Positions 54,142 to 64,000 of a stretch of DNA of 64,000 nucleotides are shown in pieces. A model generated the notes under the pieces. The model was not told the DNA's origin. It did no database searches and was given only the letters and a program-made list of their open reading frames with translations. This stretch comes from Micropterix aruncella (Eukaryota; Arthropoda; Insecta; Lepidoptera; Micropterigidae), in assembly GCA_944548615.1 (NCBI GenBank), contig OX155971.1, positions 26,400,072 through 26,464,071 on the forward strand, read 5' to 3'. Each line of letters starts with the position of its first letter. The first letter of the stretch is position 1. The position numbers and the translations under genes were made by a program.

Positions 54142-54660
54142 TACAGGATGAGTTTTTAATTAGTGACATCCTTCAAGTGGGTAAATCAGTAAGAGCAAAT
54201 AAGCAACTTTTGATAATAATTTTGGAAAAAACAAAAAAAAATATTTTTCTGTTTTGTTTTTTTTTTGGTAAATTTGAAAAATTTGACTGATTAATAAAAG
54301 TTTTACAAGAGTTGCGCGTGCTGCGCAATCTAGCAATAGGTAAAATATGACTAATAAGCAATATCTGCGATATTTTTCTTATTTGCATAACCAGTTGGAA
54401 TATACAAGGTGATTTTTCAATTAGTGACATCCATGAAGGGGGTGAATCAGTATGAGCGAATAGGCAACTTTTAATAACATTTTTTGGAAAAAAAAAGTTT
54501 TTTTTTATATTTATTTGTTTGGTAAATTAAAAAAAATTGACTGATAAATAAAAGTTTGACAAGCGTTGAGCGCGCTGCACCATCTATCAATAGGTAAAAT
54601 ATCGAGAATAAACAATATTCGCTATATTTTACCTACCGCTAGATGGCGCAACACTCGACT
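54142..54660. repeat. Tandem duplication, two units of about 261 bp
   Basis: Unit starts tacaggatgagtttttaatt (54142) and tacaaggtgatttttcaatt (54404); both then read agtgacatcc, gtgaatcagta-like, aactttt, a T-rich block, gactgattaataaaagtttk and caataggtaaaatat. The second unit ends in ttttacctaccgctagatgg, which opposes the caataggtaaaatat block and can fold back. Diverged about as much as other old repeats. Confidence 0.7.
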
Positions 54661-55225
54661 CCTTTTAGACTATTTTTCAAAATATATTTTGACTTAACAC
54701 AGGTTTGTATTATGATTATGACAACACAGGTTACCTCTGGGGTACAGATTTAATCAATGGTTTGATCAAAACTGTTCTGAGCTGTATTCTATTCTATTCT
54801 ATTCTATTTCATAACCACTCAATCAAATACTTTCGATAAATCATAGAAAATGCCAGTTCCATTTTGTTATCTTTCATGCTCTCTTACGTGATCTCTTCCA
54901 AATCGACAAAATCACGCTGTTCTAAATGGATTAGCGTTTGTATAACCCGAACACGGTAATAATTTTCCCTCACAACATGTTGGCAAGTAATTACAATTTT
55001 CTTAATATCGCCACCCTGGCGGGTAAAGCGCTGTAATAATACAGGGATTATAATAATAACATGGACGACAGTTTAGCCACTAAACAGGAGATAATACCAA
55101 CGGCCGAAAATGTCACGGCCGCCGTTTTAATTAAAAATGGTAACCAGGAAACTGGCTAGAATAACACTCTTAAATGTCGCAATATAGTGGGAAACACAAC
55201 CTGAATTACATCTTTTGCCGTTATT
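54661..55225. other. No recognised gene
   Basis: A short (TATTC)n run lies at 54783-54808; a second (TATTC)n run is at 56027-56042. No coding signal. Confidence 0.35.
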
Positions 55226-55384
55226 ACACGACTGCCCAACAAAAAAGAGTGTAATGTGTTCAGGGTTCATTTAAGTATGTTTTTAATGTATTTATTACAC
55301 CATTACTTCTAAACGCTTGATCCGATTCAGAAGCATGTGTTATTGTCAAAATCGTTATGGCATCCCGAATGCCATACGTTACCT
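55226..55384 (+). repeat. Family E repeat, copy 3
   Basis: acacgactgcccaacaaaaa, gtgtaatgtgttcagggttc, taaacgcttgatccgattca, atcgttatggcatcccgaat. It is cut by the Harbinger element at 55388. Confidence 0.65.
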
Positions 55385-55387
55385 TTA

Positions 55388-56197
55388 AGGATGATTCATG
55401 CTACACGGTCCCGGCCGGGACACGGTCAGATATCTATAGTATACTTTTGTATGAAGCAATTCATGCTTGGCCGTGCTCCGGCCGTGACCGGTCGTGCCAC
55501 GTCCGGAGCACGGCGTCGAAATGGCGGTGGATATTGTTTTCCCGGCTCCGGTCTGCTAATCGTTCAATGGGAGAGATATGCTTCAGAAATCTTGAATTTT
55601 GTTTGGTTAAATCACGTTTTATTTTTCCAAGAAATATGCTAAAGCATTCTTTAGACATCCTAAAATAACCGTAAAATTTGCTCCATCATCTATTAATTCC
55701 TTGTAGAGCGTGGCGAATTCTCCCTCCGATTGTCGTTTTCTCCAGGCTGGATGTACACTCCATCTTCTTTTATTAGATTCAGTTCGTGTTTCCAATACTT
55801 CGTCTTCAAAGGCAATTGCAATAGCTGCCAACTCAAGTTGTGAAAATTGCATTAATAACACACTTATCAATCAAGCGAAAATAGAAATTAAAAAATATTA
55901 TTATCGCCAAAATAGATGGACGCAACACTAGTTAGATAAGTCCGCCATTTGTGCATAAATTGTCTTTTTTATAAAACCAGCGTAATATTCATTAAGTTAT
56001 GTTTTTATAGCACAATAAAGTTATTCTATTCTATTCTATTCTACTAGTTATCGCGGACACGGCCGTGGGATAAATAAACTCGGAAACATCCCGGTCACGC
56101 CCGGTGTAGCATGAATGACTGGCCCGACCGGAGCACGTTGGAAACGACTCAGCCGGGGCCCGGCCCGGCCCCGGCCCGGTGTAGCATGAATCATCCT
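55388..56197. mobile_element. PIF/Harbinger element with TTA target duplication
   Basis: Inverted ends AGGATGATTCATGCTACAC (55388) and GTGTAGCATGAATCATCCT (ending 56197), each followed inwards by GC-rich ccggccggg-type sequence. Flanked by TTA at 55385-55387 and 56198-56200. Inside is a fragment of Harbinger transposase (55619-55870). 810 bp, so a deletion derivative of an autonomous element. It landed in a family E repeat. Confidence 0.9.
55619..55870 (-). pseudogene. Harbinger transposase N-terminal fragment
   Basis: 83 codons from an ATG at 55870. The segment KRRWSVHPAWRKRQSEGEFA followed by TLYKELIDDGANF matches the conserved start of PIF/Harbinger (HARBI1-like) transposases (RRWWVHP...RxxGxxxxLYxEL). 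The DDE catalytic domain is absent: the frame ends at YFLEK (55619). In the intact protein this region precedes the nuclease core. Its presence, with matching ends and TTA duplication, identifies the element. Confidence 0.75.
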
Positions 56198-56431
56198 TTA
56201 CTGTCAAAATATCAAGTAAACAATTGTTTAAATATCTTAATAACATAAATTAACATAAATATATTAACATAAATATATAATAAATTAACATAAATATATC
56301 GTGTTTAGTGTCACACGAAAGGTCTACATTCCGGAAATATACATGTTTCTACGAGTATATGGATATATACACATACAAAAAATATTTCATTAAAAAACCG
56401 TAATAAACATGATTATAAATACAGTTGGGCG

Positions 56432-56808
56432 GTGTCGACTACAACAGGCGAACCCGTCACCCCAGGTTGGTATAACGGTATTTGATCGTTGTTTCAGCCG
56501 TGGTATGAGCGTAGAAGACTTAGATAATAAAAATCCACTATCTAGCTCTGCCAACTAGCCCGCGAGAGACCAACTAACAAGCGCCCTCGCTACCAGTTAT
56601 GGCCAGATTTCTCCGACTCCGACTGGTTACTGGTTCGAGGTCGCTTGCGCGGTCTTCTCTATTTACGTTGCGGTGAAACGGTACCGTATCTATTGCGGAC
56701 CATGGCATTCTTTGCCCGGGTCTTCACCCGGTATCGGGTACCCGAAAAGTCGTTTCGAGAGCAGTTGCCGTACGGTTACCAATTGCCCCTGCTCTATAGG
56801 ATACAATA
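56432..56808 (+). mobile_element. Family B repeat, 5' half
   Basis: Starts tgtcgactacaacaggcgaa, includes gtagaagacttag and the central block, and stops at about 56808 after gctctataggatac. The 3' half is missing. Confidence 0.75.
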
Positions 56809-56866
56809 TAAATATAGGTATAGGAATTATAAATACAATAGTTCAGTTTCTGTAGCGCCAGTCGTG

Positions 56867-57459
56867 TTTTTAAGCTATTGCATAGCTTTTATCGCGGGCC
56901 TAGGCCAGCGCGGCGACCGAATGAAGAAATTTCTTAACAAAAATTAATGATTTTAAACTGATAATTACGTCTAAACGAGTACTGCTTATGATTCCAAAAA
57001 AATATATGTTAAACAAGAACATTTTCCTAATATTCTTAGCTTTGAATATTTTAGATTTTGTTTATATTACATAGTGTAATTAATTTGTGAAATTAGGTCT
57101 AACCGAACACAAAAACGACTACTACACAAATACTATCTGGCGTATTATTATGAAACCTGCACCATTTTAAAGATAATTTAATTATCTATCTTTTTATCTA
57201 CGATTTTTTTCGAATATTTGGTTATTGCTTTATTGAATAAAAATTCGTGCGCGCGCTCTATCGGAAGACGTTTAAATTATTCCGAATCATTTGCTACCAG
57301 CCGCAAATGATTCGGAATAATTTCAACGTTTTCCGATAGCGCGCAAATATCTGATATCAGAAAAATAAAATAAATAAAATAAATAAATAATGATAATTGC
57401 ATAAGTTGTTAAAAATGCTATGTAATAGCTTTACCGCGGCAGTCCCCGAGTGCCACACG
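56867..57459 (-). mobile_element. Family A repeat, copy 5
   Basis: Complete copy: ttttaagctattgcatagct at left, gtgccacacg at 57459. Hairpin at about 57250-57350 with some loss in the loop (gctaccagccgc). Same orientation as copies 1 to 3. Confidence 0.85.
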
Positions 57460-59254
57460 TATTTTTTATTCCTTTTAATATATTTACTTGTTTAGCTTCA
57501 TTAAATTAGGTAGTTTGACCGGGAGTCGACCGTAGAAGACTACTTCATGGGAAGGTCTCTGAAAGAATCGATAATGTTAAGGGTAATATTTAGATATTTT
57601 GGACTTTATAATGAGAATGAAGTAGAACTAATGAATAAATGAGGATCTATCTAGTACCTAGTCACTTAAGGGAGTTGTAACGGGCCACCCCTCACTAGAC
57701 TTCAAGTTGTTTGATTTGAGGAGGTGGTGTCAACTTTTGGGTTATCTCCGTATTGAAAGTCGATTGAATGTATATCAGAATGTATTTATTGTATTAAAAG
57801 GAATTTATAGTAATTTATATTGCCAGTTTTTTAACGTTTCCCGAATATGTCAGGGGTTGACGCCAATGGGGTAGTTATCTGCATGCAGTTACGAGGGTGC
57901 ATGGATAAGGATTATAGTTTTGCTCAGAGTATCTCGTACTCGACACGGCTCGAGTCTGTAAAAGTTCAGACTGATGCTTGCTCGTCTCGATATGAGGAAG
58001 AAAGGTAGAGGTACCCAAAATGGTCGGTCCCGTTGACCTAACTCGTGAGAGTAGTAACGGGTTGCTTCCGCCGCTGTCTTGGACGCAGGGGGGGGGGGGG
58101 GGGTGATCATTCGAGAAATGATTCCCTGGTACTATTTTTGCCGCCTCATAAAGGCAGAAAAATGACGCAATCCAAAATATTCCGAGTAAAAATGTTGTTC
58201 AATGTAACTGATTTGACAAAGTAGTTCAAATTCGTGTTAATTCAGCGCTGCACGAGGTGGAATAATGGCTGTATTGACGTCAGTGCATTTCACTGGAATT
58301 CAATGCATTTGTTGATTGGCATGTACGATACTTAAGGATCATTACAGAGTACTAAAGTGACGGTTATGAATAGTAATTTTGAGGGTGATACTTAAGTGTC
58401 ACTCGAGTGAGAGTTTCCTAACAGCCAATTTCATTTTTGACAGTAAATATTAAGTTATCGCTATAATCCACTACTGTCTTTCAGTAATAAATTATCTCGT
58501 TTTGGACAAGTAAATCTGTAGTAATTCCAAACTTTATCCTAAGTCACCAGGAATTTACCCCTTTCCCTCCTCCTCCTCTTTTTAATTAATCAACTGCTGT
58601 AGCGTTCAAAAACAAATTTCGCATGTATTCTGAAGTCACCCTAAACCGCAACACTTCCCAAGTGTCATTTACACTGTCAAACTGAGATTAGCAGAGAGAA
58701 ATTTCAATTTCTTATAGTAATTTATCAATGTTTGCCTAAATGAAGCATTTCATTACTCAGCATAGGTCAAACTAAATACGGTGCTTTAAATCTCTGAGTT
58801 AATCGATTTTGAATTAGGCAAAACAACACATAAAAACTATAGAAGTATAATAAGTGATGTTAATATGCTGCTTGATAGTATAATGGGTGATGGTAATATA
58901 ATAAGCTAGATGATGGTAATATTTATATAGAGAGAAAATATTTTTCAAATATTATAATAAACTGATTACTTGATTCTCACTATTTTGTAACTATGACGAT
59001 TATGAATATTGTAACTTCTCCTAACTCTATTCGTTTTATTTATATTAACTTACGGTGATTTTTTTTTTGTAAATGATTATTTGATTAAGATTATGGTTCT
59101 GTGATGGCTATGAAAATTATGATTATTTGAATTGCTTTAATTTATATCACTCTATAAATTCATTTAATATGTAATTTATATATGATTATGATTGTTATTA
59201 TTTAATAACAATTATCATTTTTAAACTATTCTTATATTTTGTAACTTATTTATT
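57460..59254. other. No gene; short shared repeat and a G run
   Basis: A 16-base G run at 58088-58103. Segment 58345-58420 (tttgagggtgatacttaagt, gtcactcgagtgagag) is an inverted match of 32500-32575. Otherwise AT-rich and unassigned. Confidence 0.4.
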
Positions 59255-59340
59255 ACACGACTGCCCGACTAAAAACGAGTGTAATATGTTCAGGATTCAT
59301 CTATGTATGTTTTCCGTTGTACATCTATGTATGTATGTAT
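59255..59340 (+). repeat. Family E repeat, copy 4 (short)
   Basis: acacgactgcccgactaaaa then gtgtaatatgttcaggattc. Only the first ~80 bp of the family are present. Confidence 0.5.
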
Positions 59341-59530
59341 CGCGTTCGTGAGCTGGCCAGCTGAAGATTTGGAGACATTCGGAGTGAAATTACAGCATGG
59401 AATCGCGCGAAAAATATAAAGGTGCGTAAACTTTGATTCCTTCTCCTCTCCACAATGATGATTATAATTATTTAAAATAACCAACCTTCCTTACAGTCCA
59501 CTCTCCATATTATTAAACATAAACCCAACA

Positions 59531-59656
59531 TACCTTGTAACCGCTGTTCGTGCATTCTAACGTTCGTAGGTTCGTACCTTGTAACCGTTCGTACATTCGT
59601 AGGTTCGTACCTTGTAACCGCTGTTCGTACCTTGTAATCGTTGTAACCGCTGTAAA
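59531..59656 (+). repeat. Imperfect minisatellite
   Basis: Irregular tandem copies of gttcgtaccttgtaaccgct and gttcgta-cattcgtag variants, about six in 125 bp. Confidence 0.7.
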
Positions 59657-60453
59657 ATAGTTTCCAAGAATGTGATGAGTGAAAGTAGCCACTAATTTTA
59701 TATAAAAAAAATAAAAATGGATTCTCTCTCTCGCTTGTTTTTCATACGTCTCACTCTCTTCGTCGCGTCGAGCCGCGCTGTCGTGGACAAATATTTACTG
59801 CGCTGCGGCACGGTCCGCTGCACGATTTCTTATTTGAGTTAACTGTCACCATGTTGCGTTCCGCCGAACCGACATATCTAAGCGGCCGAGCAAATCTCAT
59901 CCCGTTTCCTGTCTTTCTCTTTCGGTATTTTCTCGGCGTTCTCACTCGCTGACGGCTAAACTATAAACATATCGCCGAATAGAGTTGTCAACTACAACGG
60001 GCGAATCCGTCACCTCAGGAAGTTTAAACGATTGTTCGTTCTATCTCCTGTGAAGTGAGAGTAGAAGACTTGGACTAAACAGTCCACCGTCAAGCTTTAC
60101 CACATGCCCGTAAGAGGCCAACGCCTTATCCGCGAGATAACCAGGTATGTTAATTAACCTCTATATTATATAATAAATGGCATTCCAAATTGTCATTTTC
60201 TTTGATAAATAGTTATCAAGGCACTTTTGCATATGTAAATATATACTCGTATTATGATAATAATATATTTAATTTGAATTTTTTGATTATCATATTATAT
60301 GTATGTACTTATTTATAATAATTTTTATTTATATATACTTTTATGCGATTATCGTATCTGTGTATGTATTATATTAGTAGGGTATGTAAGAATATTTATT
60401 TATGAATATTTGAACTAAAATACCTTCCGTTTAATTTGGTCTCTTCAAAATTT

Positions 60454-61742
60454 TCAGTTTTTCGCGTCAGTTGAACTGGCGTGCATCCAAAATTTGATCG
60501 TGAATCGATCACTCCAGAGTTTTAACTGACGACGCGCCACGAATATTTTCCGTGGCTACCATAATCCGTCGAATCGTCACTCCAGAGTTTTAACTGACGA
60601 CGCGCCACGAATATTTTCCGTGGCTACCATAATCCAACTGGCGCGTCGCGCCAAACTGACCGTGAGTGCGCAATCGGCAATCCAACGCGTCAGTTCGCTC
60701 TCAGCGCTCGCGGACCGCAGTGACAGCGCGTGCTGCGTTTTTGTTTTTGTCATGGCGGTGTCGTCGTCGTCATCATGGCGGTGTCGGACTTGTCATAATG
60801 ATAGATTTCATCAAAAAATATAGAAATTCAGAATGTTTATGGAAAATAACCGACAAAAATTTAAAAAATAAACAGTATCGACAAAAAGCTGTAGAAGATT
60901 TTATTTAGATAAAATATTGCAATTTTATTTAGATATTATTTATAAAATTGAATTAGATATTATAGAAGTCAGATTTCATTCCCGATGCTAAGAAACGAAG
61001 AGTGGCAGTGAATCTCTCATGATGGTTTATAGCTTGTCTCATATTAGTATCTTGTTTAACAATGTGTCGCGTTTTTGATAAATCGTGTACAGGATTAGAT
61101 ATATTTTATGATTCCATTAATTTAATCAAAGACTCGATCATACCTAGCCTATCTCCTACTTCTTAAGATTTCACTAACTGCCATCCAAATGTACTGTATT
61201 ATATGATTACTATATTATAACAGACTATTATATTATATCATATTATGTATAATACATATTACTATCCAATTACTCATACTTCTATTTTGCTCTATCCAAA
61301 TAACCTTATTAACAACTTATTTAATTATTAATTTTCTTACCCTTATATTATTATTAGCTTTATTATATTTTTTTTTACTATCAACGTGTTCATGTTATTT
61401 CTGTTAATTTGTAATGCAAGCATTGCAAACTGTTCATAGGATAGTAAATTTGTTTGGTTTGTATATGTATTTAAAATACTAGTATTATATATTTACTATC
61501 TGTAAGTTTGCTATAAAATAAAATAAAACAAACAGTAGCCGTAGTAACAACGAATGTTTCTTTTTCGGAATCGGAATCCATTTTTATTCGTGGATGTCCG
61601 CAAAGAGACACGTCCTTCATGTTTCCGGGCCGGTCGAAAACTGAAGAGCCGGGGTGACGCCAGTCAATGGGCAAATCTAGTTGGCATAAAACCATTTGGA
61701 GTGACGCCACAGTTTTACGTCTAGACTGACGCGAAAAACTGA
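60454..61742. mobile_element. DNA element with 18-bp inverted ends, unassigned class
   Basis: TCAGTTTTTCGCGTCAGT (60454) is repeated inverted at 61725-61742, and looser similarity continues inwards (aactggcgtgcatccaaa against tttggagtgacgccacagtt). Near the left end a 68-bp unit is repeated in tandem (actccagagttttaactgac at 60511 and 60579, then gacgcgccacgaatattttc). A LINE 3' fragment (61060-61530) lies inside. No target duplication was visible. No transposase. Confidence 0.65.
61060..61530 (+). pseudogene. LINE C-terminus and 3' UTR (family I), uninterrupted copy
   Basis: Reads TMCRVFDKSCTGLDIFYD then SINLIKDSIIPSLSPTS and a stop at about 61165; the 3' UTR matches 4690-6183 but without the LINE inserted there. 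It therefore shows the empty-site arrangement (attatatcatattatgtat). 5'-truncated; only about 35 codons remain. Confidence 0.7.
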
Positions 61743-62215
61743 CCGTCAATGCCCAGTTTTAGAATAAAGTAACTACTTCCATCCTTGTTGTAATTATTAA
61801 ATTTACATACCATTGCAATATAAAGTTAAAAAATATAATAAAATAAAATAAAAACCTAAGAGCGGATATATCATGCTCTTTCGGCAGGCAATATACAATT
61901 TCTGTTGGTACCACCTCGATATAGGTTATTCCTACATAGTGAGGTGGTAAACCACAAATTATCATATCTGAATCTCTTTCCGAGTTAGGAAGTAAAATTG
62001 GAAAACTGTTTAATTAATTACGAAATATTAAGCTAAGAGAATGTTTTTTTTAATTAAATGTATTTTTATGGACTTAAATAAATGAAATGTTACCCAGCGG
62101 GCATACACTCACGCCCTTACTTCCAGTTGCGACCAGATTACTCCGGTGTCTCGATTGGATACGCGTTCGAGGTCGCTTGCGCCGTCCTCTCCCCCTACGG
62201 AGTGGTGAAACGGTA

Positions 62216-62497
62216 TTTGTTTATTTGTTTCTACCCTTTATTGCGAAATTTCGCATTGGGCGGGTTTATTGTCATTTGACAATTTCTTACAACCAACCCT
62301 ACGATGAAGTGTTTATATGTATGTATGCGTGTAACATGTGTGTAAGTGTGTGTCTTGTTATTGCATTCGATCGACAGAATTGAAAATGCTATTCCGTTAA
62401 TTAGATCTCAACGGAAAATGGTGATCCAGCCAAGAATCGAACCCGAGACCTTACAACGTAAGATCAGGCGACCTAACCACTATGCCACCAGGCCGTG
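62216..62497 (-). mobile_element. tRNA-derived SINE, copy 2
   Basis: Minus strand: CTGGTGGCATAGTGGTTAG (A-box region), then GGTCTCGGGTTCGATTC (B box) and the same body as copy 1 (3191-3476), ending in a tttgtttatttg-type tail. Inserted between gaaacggta and accgaatct of family B. Confidence 0.85.
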
Positions 62498-62881
62498 TAA
62501 CCGAATCTATCGCGGACCACGGCATCCTTTGCCCGGCTGTTCACCCAGGATCGGGTAGCCGATGGTCGTTTCAAGAGCAGTCGCCTGAAGGTCCGCAACC
62601 ACCCCCGCTCTATAGGAAACAGTACTGCTTCCAGACTCCCTCGACTGTTAGTCAGAGTGCACAATCGATTGGCTTACGCCGCACGGTGCGCAGACCGTCC
62701 AGGAGCGCCAGAAGGTTGACTCCTAGGGGAAACTAGCCCTAAGGCCAGAGTCCTGCCCGGGCTCGCACTTCATGCGTGGAGGCCGCCGGATGGGTGTTGA
62801 CCCGTGAGTGTGAGCAACCTGAACAGAATGGGTCTTCGTGACCAACTCAGCAAGGGCCCATTAGCTCCCAAACATATCGCC

Positions 62882-63449
62882 AGGTGAGCGATAGGTTCTT
62901 CTTCTTCTTTTTCTTCGAGATCTAGTTTCTTGCTCTGCCATGTTACAACAGTTCACCACACCTATTAAACAGTGGAAACAGTGGACCAAATACTAAGGAG
63001 GAACAAGGTAAATTGTACAGGTTGGATTTAATTTGACAATTAGACCGACACCGTAGGTGGACCATCTCGTAAACTATAAAAAACGGTACATTAATTGGGA
63101 CTGGGACATTAACTGGGTTATTAATGTAGAATACAGTAACTTGGACATTATTATAGAATATATATTACCAGTGTATTTATTCAACACACAAGCCAAACTC
63201 CACACACACCTTTATTTCTTCTCAATGGCTTCAGCAAATGCTACTACCTAATCTTGCTATAGCTATAGACATCCAGCTTTCCCTTCCGCGAAATAATATA
63301 TCACCGCAACAGCTAATAAGTATACTTACACGTTCAAAACAGTAGTTATTAAAAAAGAAAACTTACGTAAGTGTAGCCCCGCCCGTTCTGTCTGTGGGGA
63401 GGACTATTTATAGGCGCGAAAAGAATTATCTGAGCAGAGACCCAATTCA
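62882..63449. other. No recognised gene
   Basis: Contains a CTT-rich run (cttcttcttctttttcttc, about 62898-62917). No repeat partner or coding region recognised. Confidence 0.4.
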
Positions 63450-63977
63450 CGCACCGTTTGGTGACGCCAATCGGTTGTGCACTCTGACTAATAGCTGGAG
63501 GAGTCTGGAGACTATGGAAATATACTATCTCCTAAGCAGCGGGGGTGTATGTTGACCTGTTGCCATGCCACTCTTGAAATGACCTTGAACCACCCGGTCC
63601 CGTGTGGCACTACGGGCAAAGGACGCCCAGGTCCGCGATAAATTCAAATTGAATTACCGCTGTAATACATCAGGTAGAGGCCGCGTAAGCGACTTCGTTT
63701 ATCTAACCAGTCGGGAGGAAGGAGGTATCCTGATGGATAATTCCAGACGGAGATCTTCTTCCAAACGAGTAGACAAGGGGGGCGAGGCTGCCCGCTGGGT
63801 ACCTTTTCCGGTACCTCGCTGTAAGGCGTTGGCCTCTGACGGACTTCTTAGCGGAGGTAGACAGTAGATTGTGTTGTCTCTAAGTCTTCTACGTTCATCC
63901 CAAGGCTGAAAGAACGATCACATATCGTTACACCAGTCTAGGGTGACGGGTTCGGCCGTTGTAGTCGACACCGCCCT
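63450..63977 (-). mobile_element. Family B repeat, diverged subgroup, copy 2
   Basis: Sister of 17262-17895: gccaatcggttgtgcactct, ggagtctggagactatgg, tccagacggagatcttcttc, ggcgaggctgcccgctgggt and gttgtagtcgacaccgccct. The 3' part of the element (left side) is truncated relative to 17262. Confidence 0.75.
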
Positions 63978-64000
63978 ACTGTCATATATATGCATGAATC

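Larger units (their letters stand above)
60153..62086. mobile_element. 1.93-kb insertion inside family B, flanked by atgtta
   Basis: Family B is cut after aggtatgtta and resumes with atgttacccagcggg; atgtta stands at 60147-60152 and 62087-62092. The insertion is AT-rich at both ends (attaacctctatattat ... ggacttaaataaatgaa) and carries at its centre a separate element with 18-bp inverted ends. No coding region of its own is seen; class unknown. Confidence 0.6.
59977..62869 (+). mobile_element. Family B element with 12-bp target duplication, interrupted twice
   Basis: The perfect direct repeat aaacatatcgcc lies at 59965-59976 and 62870-62881. Inside, family B sequence is found at 59977-60152, 62093-62215 and 62498-62869. 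Removing the two insertions leaves about 670 bp, the normal family length. The 5' part starts gttgtcaactacaacgggcg, the 3' end is gggcccattagctccc. This confirms the boundaries seen at 11553-12210. Confidence 0.85.

Overview
This window reads as nuclear DNA of an insect, most likely a moth or butterfly (Lepidoptera). The sequence is AT-rich and has no operons. It holds one spliced exon of an insect biogenic-amine receptor, a wrecked clip-type serine protease, and otherwise dispersed repeats: CR1/jockey-like LINEs with short tandem 3' tails, tRNA-derived SINEs, mariner/Tc1, hAT and PIF/Harbinger remnants, and Helitron traces. The order-level assignment is an inference from this mixture, not from a marker gene.

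Layout. 0.6-11 kb: LINE 3' fragments, a tRNA-SINE, a foldback element, a LINE inside a LINE (4.4-6.2 kb), and the first copies of two repeat families called A and B here. 11.2-16.5 kb: a 120-bp tandem unit (family K) carrying a family B copy with a perfect 13-bp target duplication, then a 3.5-kb LINE with a 976-codon open frame that splits another B copy. 16.57-16.80 kb: the receptor exon (TM3-TM4), the only convincing host coding exon. 18.2-21.8 kb: a MADF-domain remnant, a Tc1/mariner-like transposase remnant split by a hAT-type element, a family A copy, and the protease/clip pseudogene. 26.7-32.4 kb: two K units, each with a LINE at nearly the same site; the second LINE is a full-length two-ORF element of about 4.9 kb bounded by 7-bp target duplications. 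33-41 kb: B copies, a G-rich purine tract, a degraded CR1-like LINE and a Helitron helicase tail. 41-52 kb: three fragments of a LINE encoding a restriction-like endonuclease, a mariner remnant, and MITEs with 3-bp target duplications. 54-64 kb: a 261-bp tandem duplication, a Harbinger element retaining an N-terminal transposase fragment, and a four-layer nest inside one family B copy (59.98-62.87 kb).

How it fits together. There is no cooperating gene set. The biology visible here is transposition: insertions inside insertions, several with readable target-site duplications, so relative ages can be ordered. The receptor exon lies in this repeat-filled DNA with no other receptor exon seen, implying very large introns. 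The most unusual items are two dispersed families I cannot assign: family A (about 600 bp, five copies, a ~42-bp-arm internal hairpin) and family B (about 650-700 bp, about thirteen copies, 12-13-bp target duplications, no clear protein). I see no bacterial, CRISPR or rRNA features and no functional tRNA gene.
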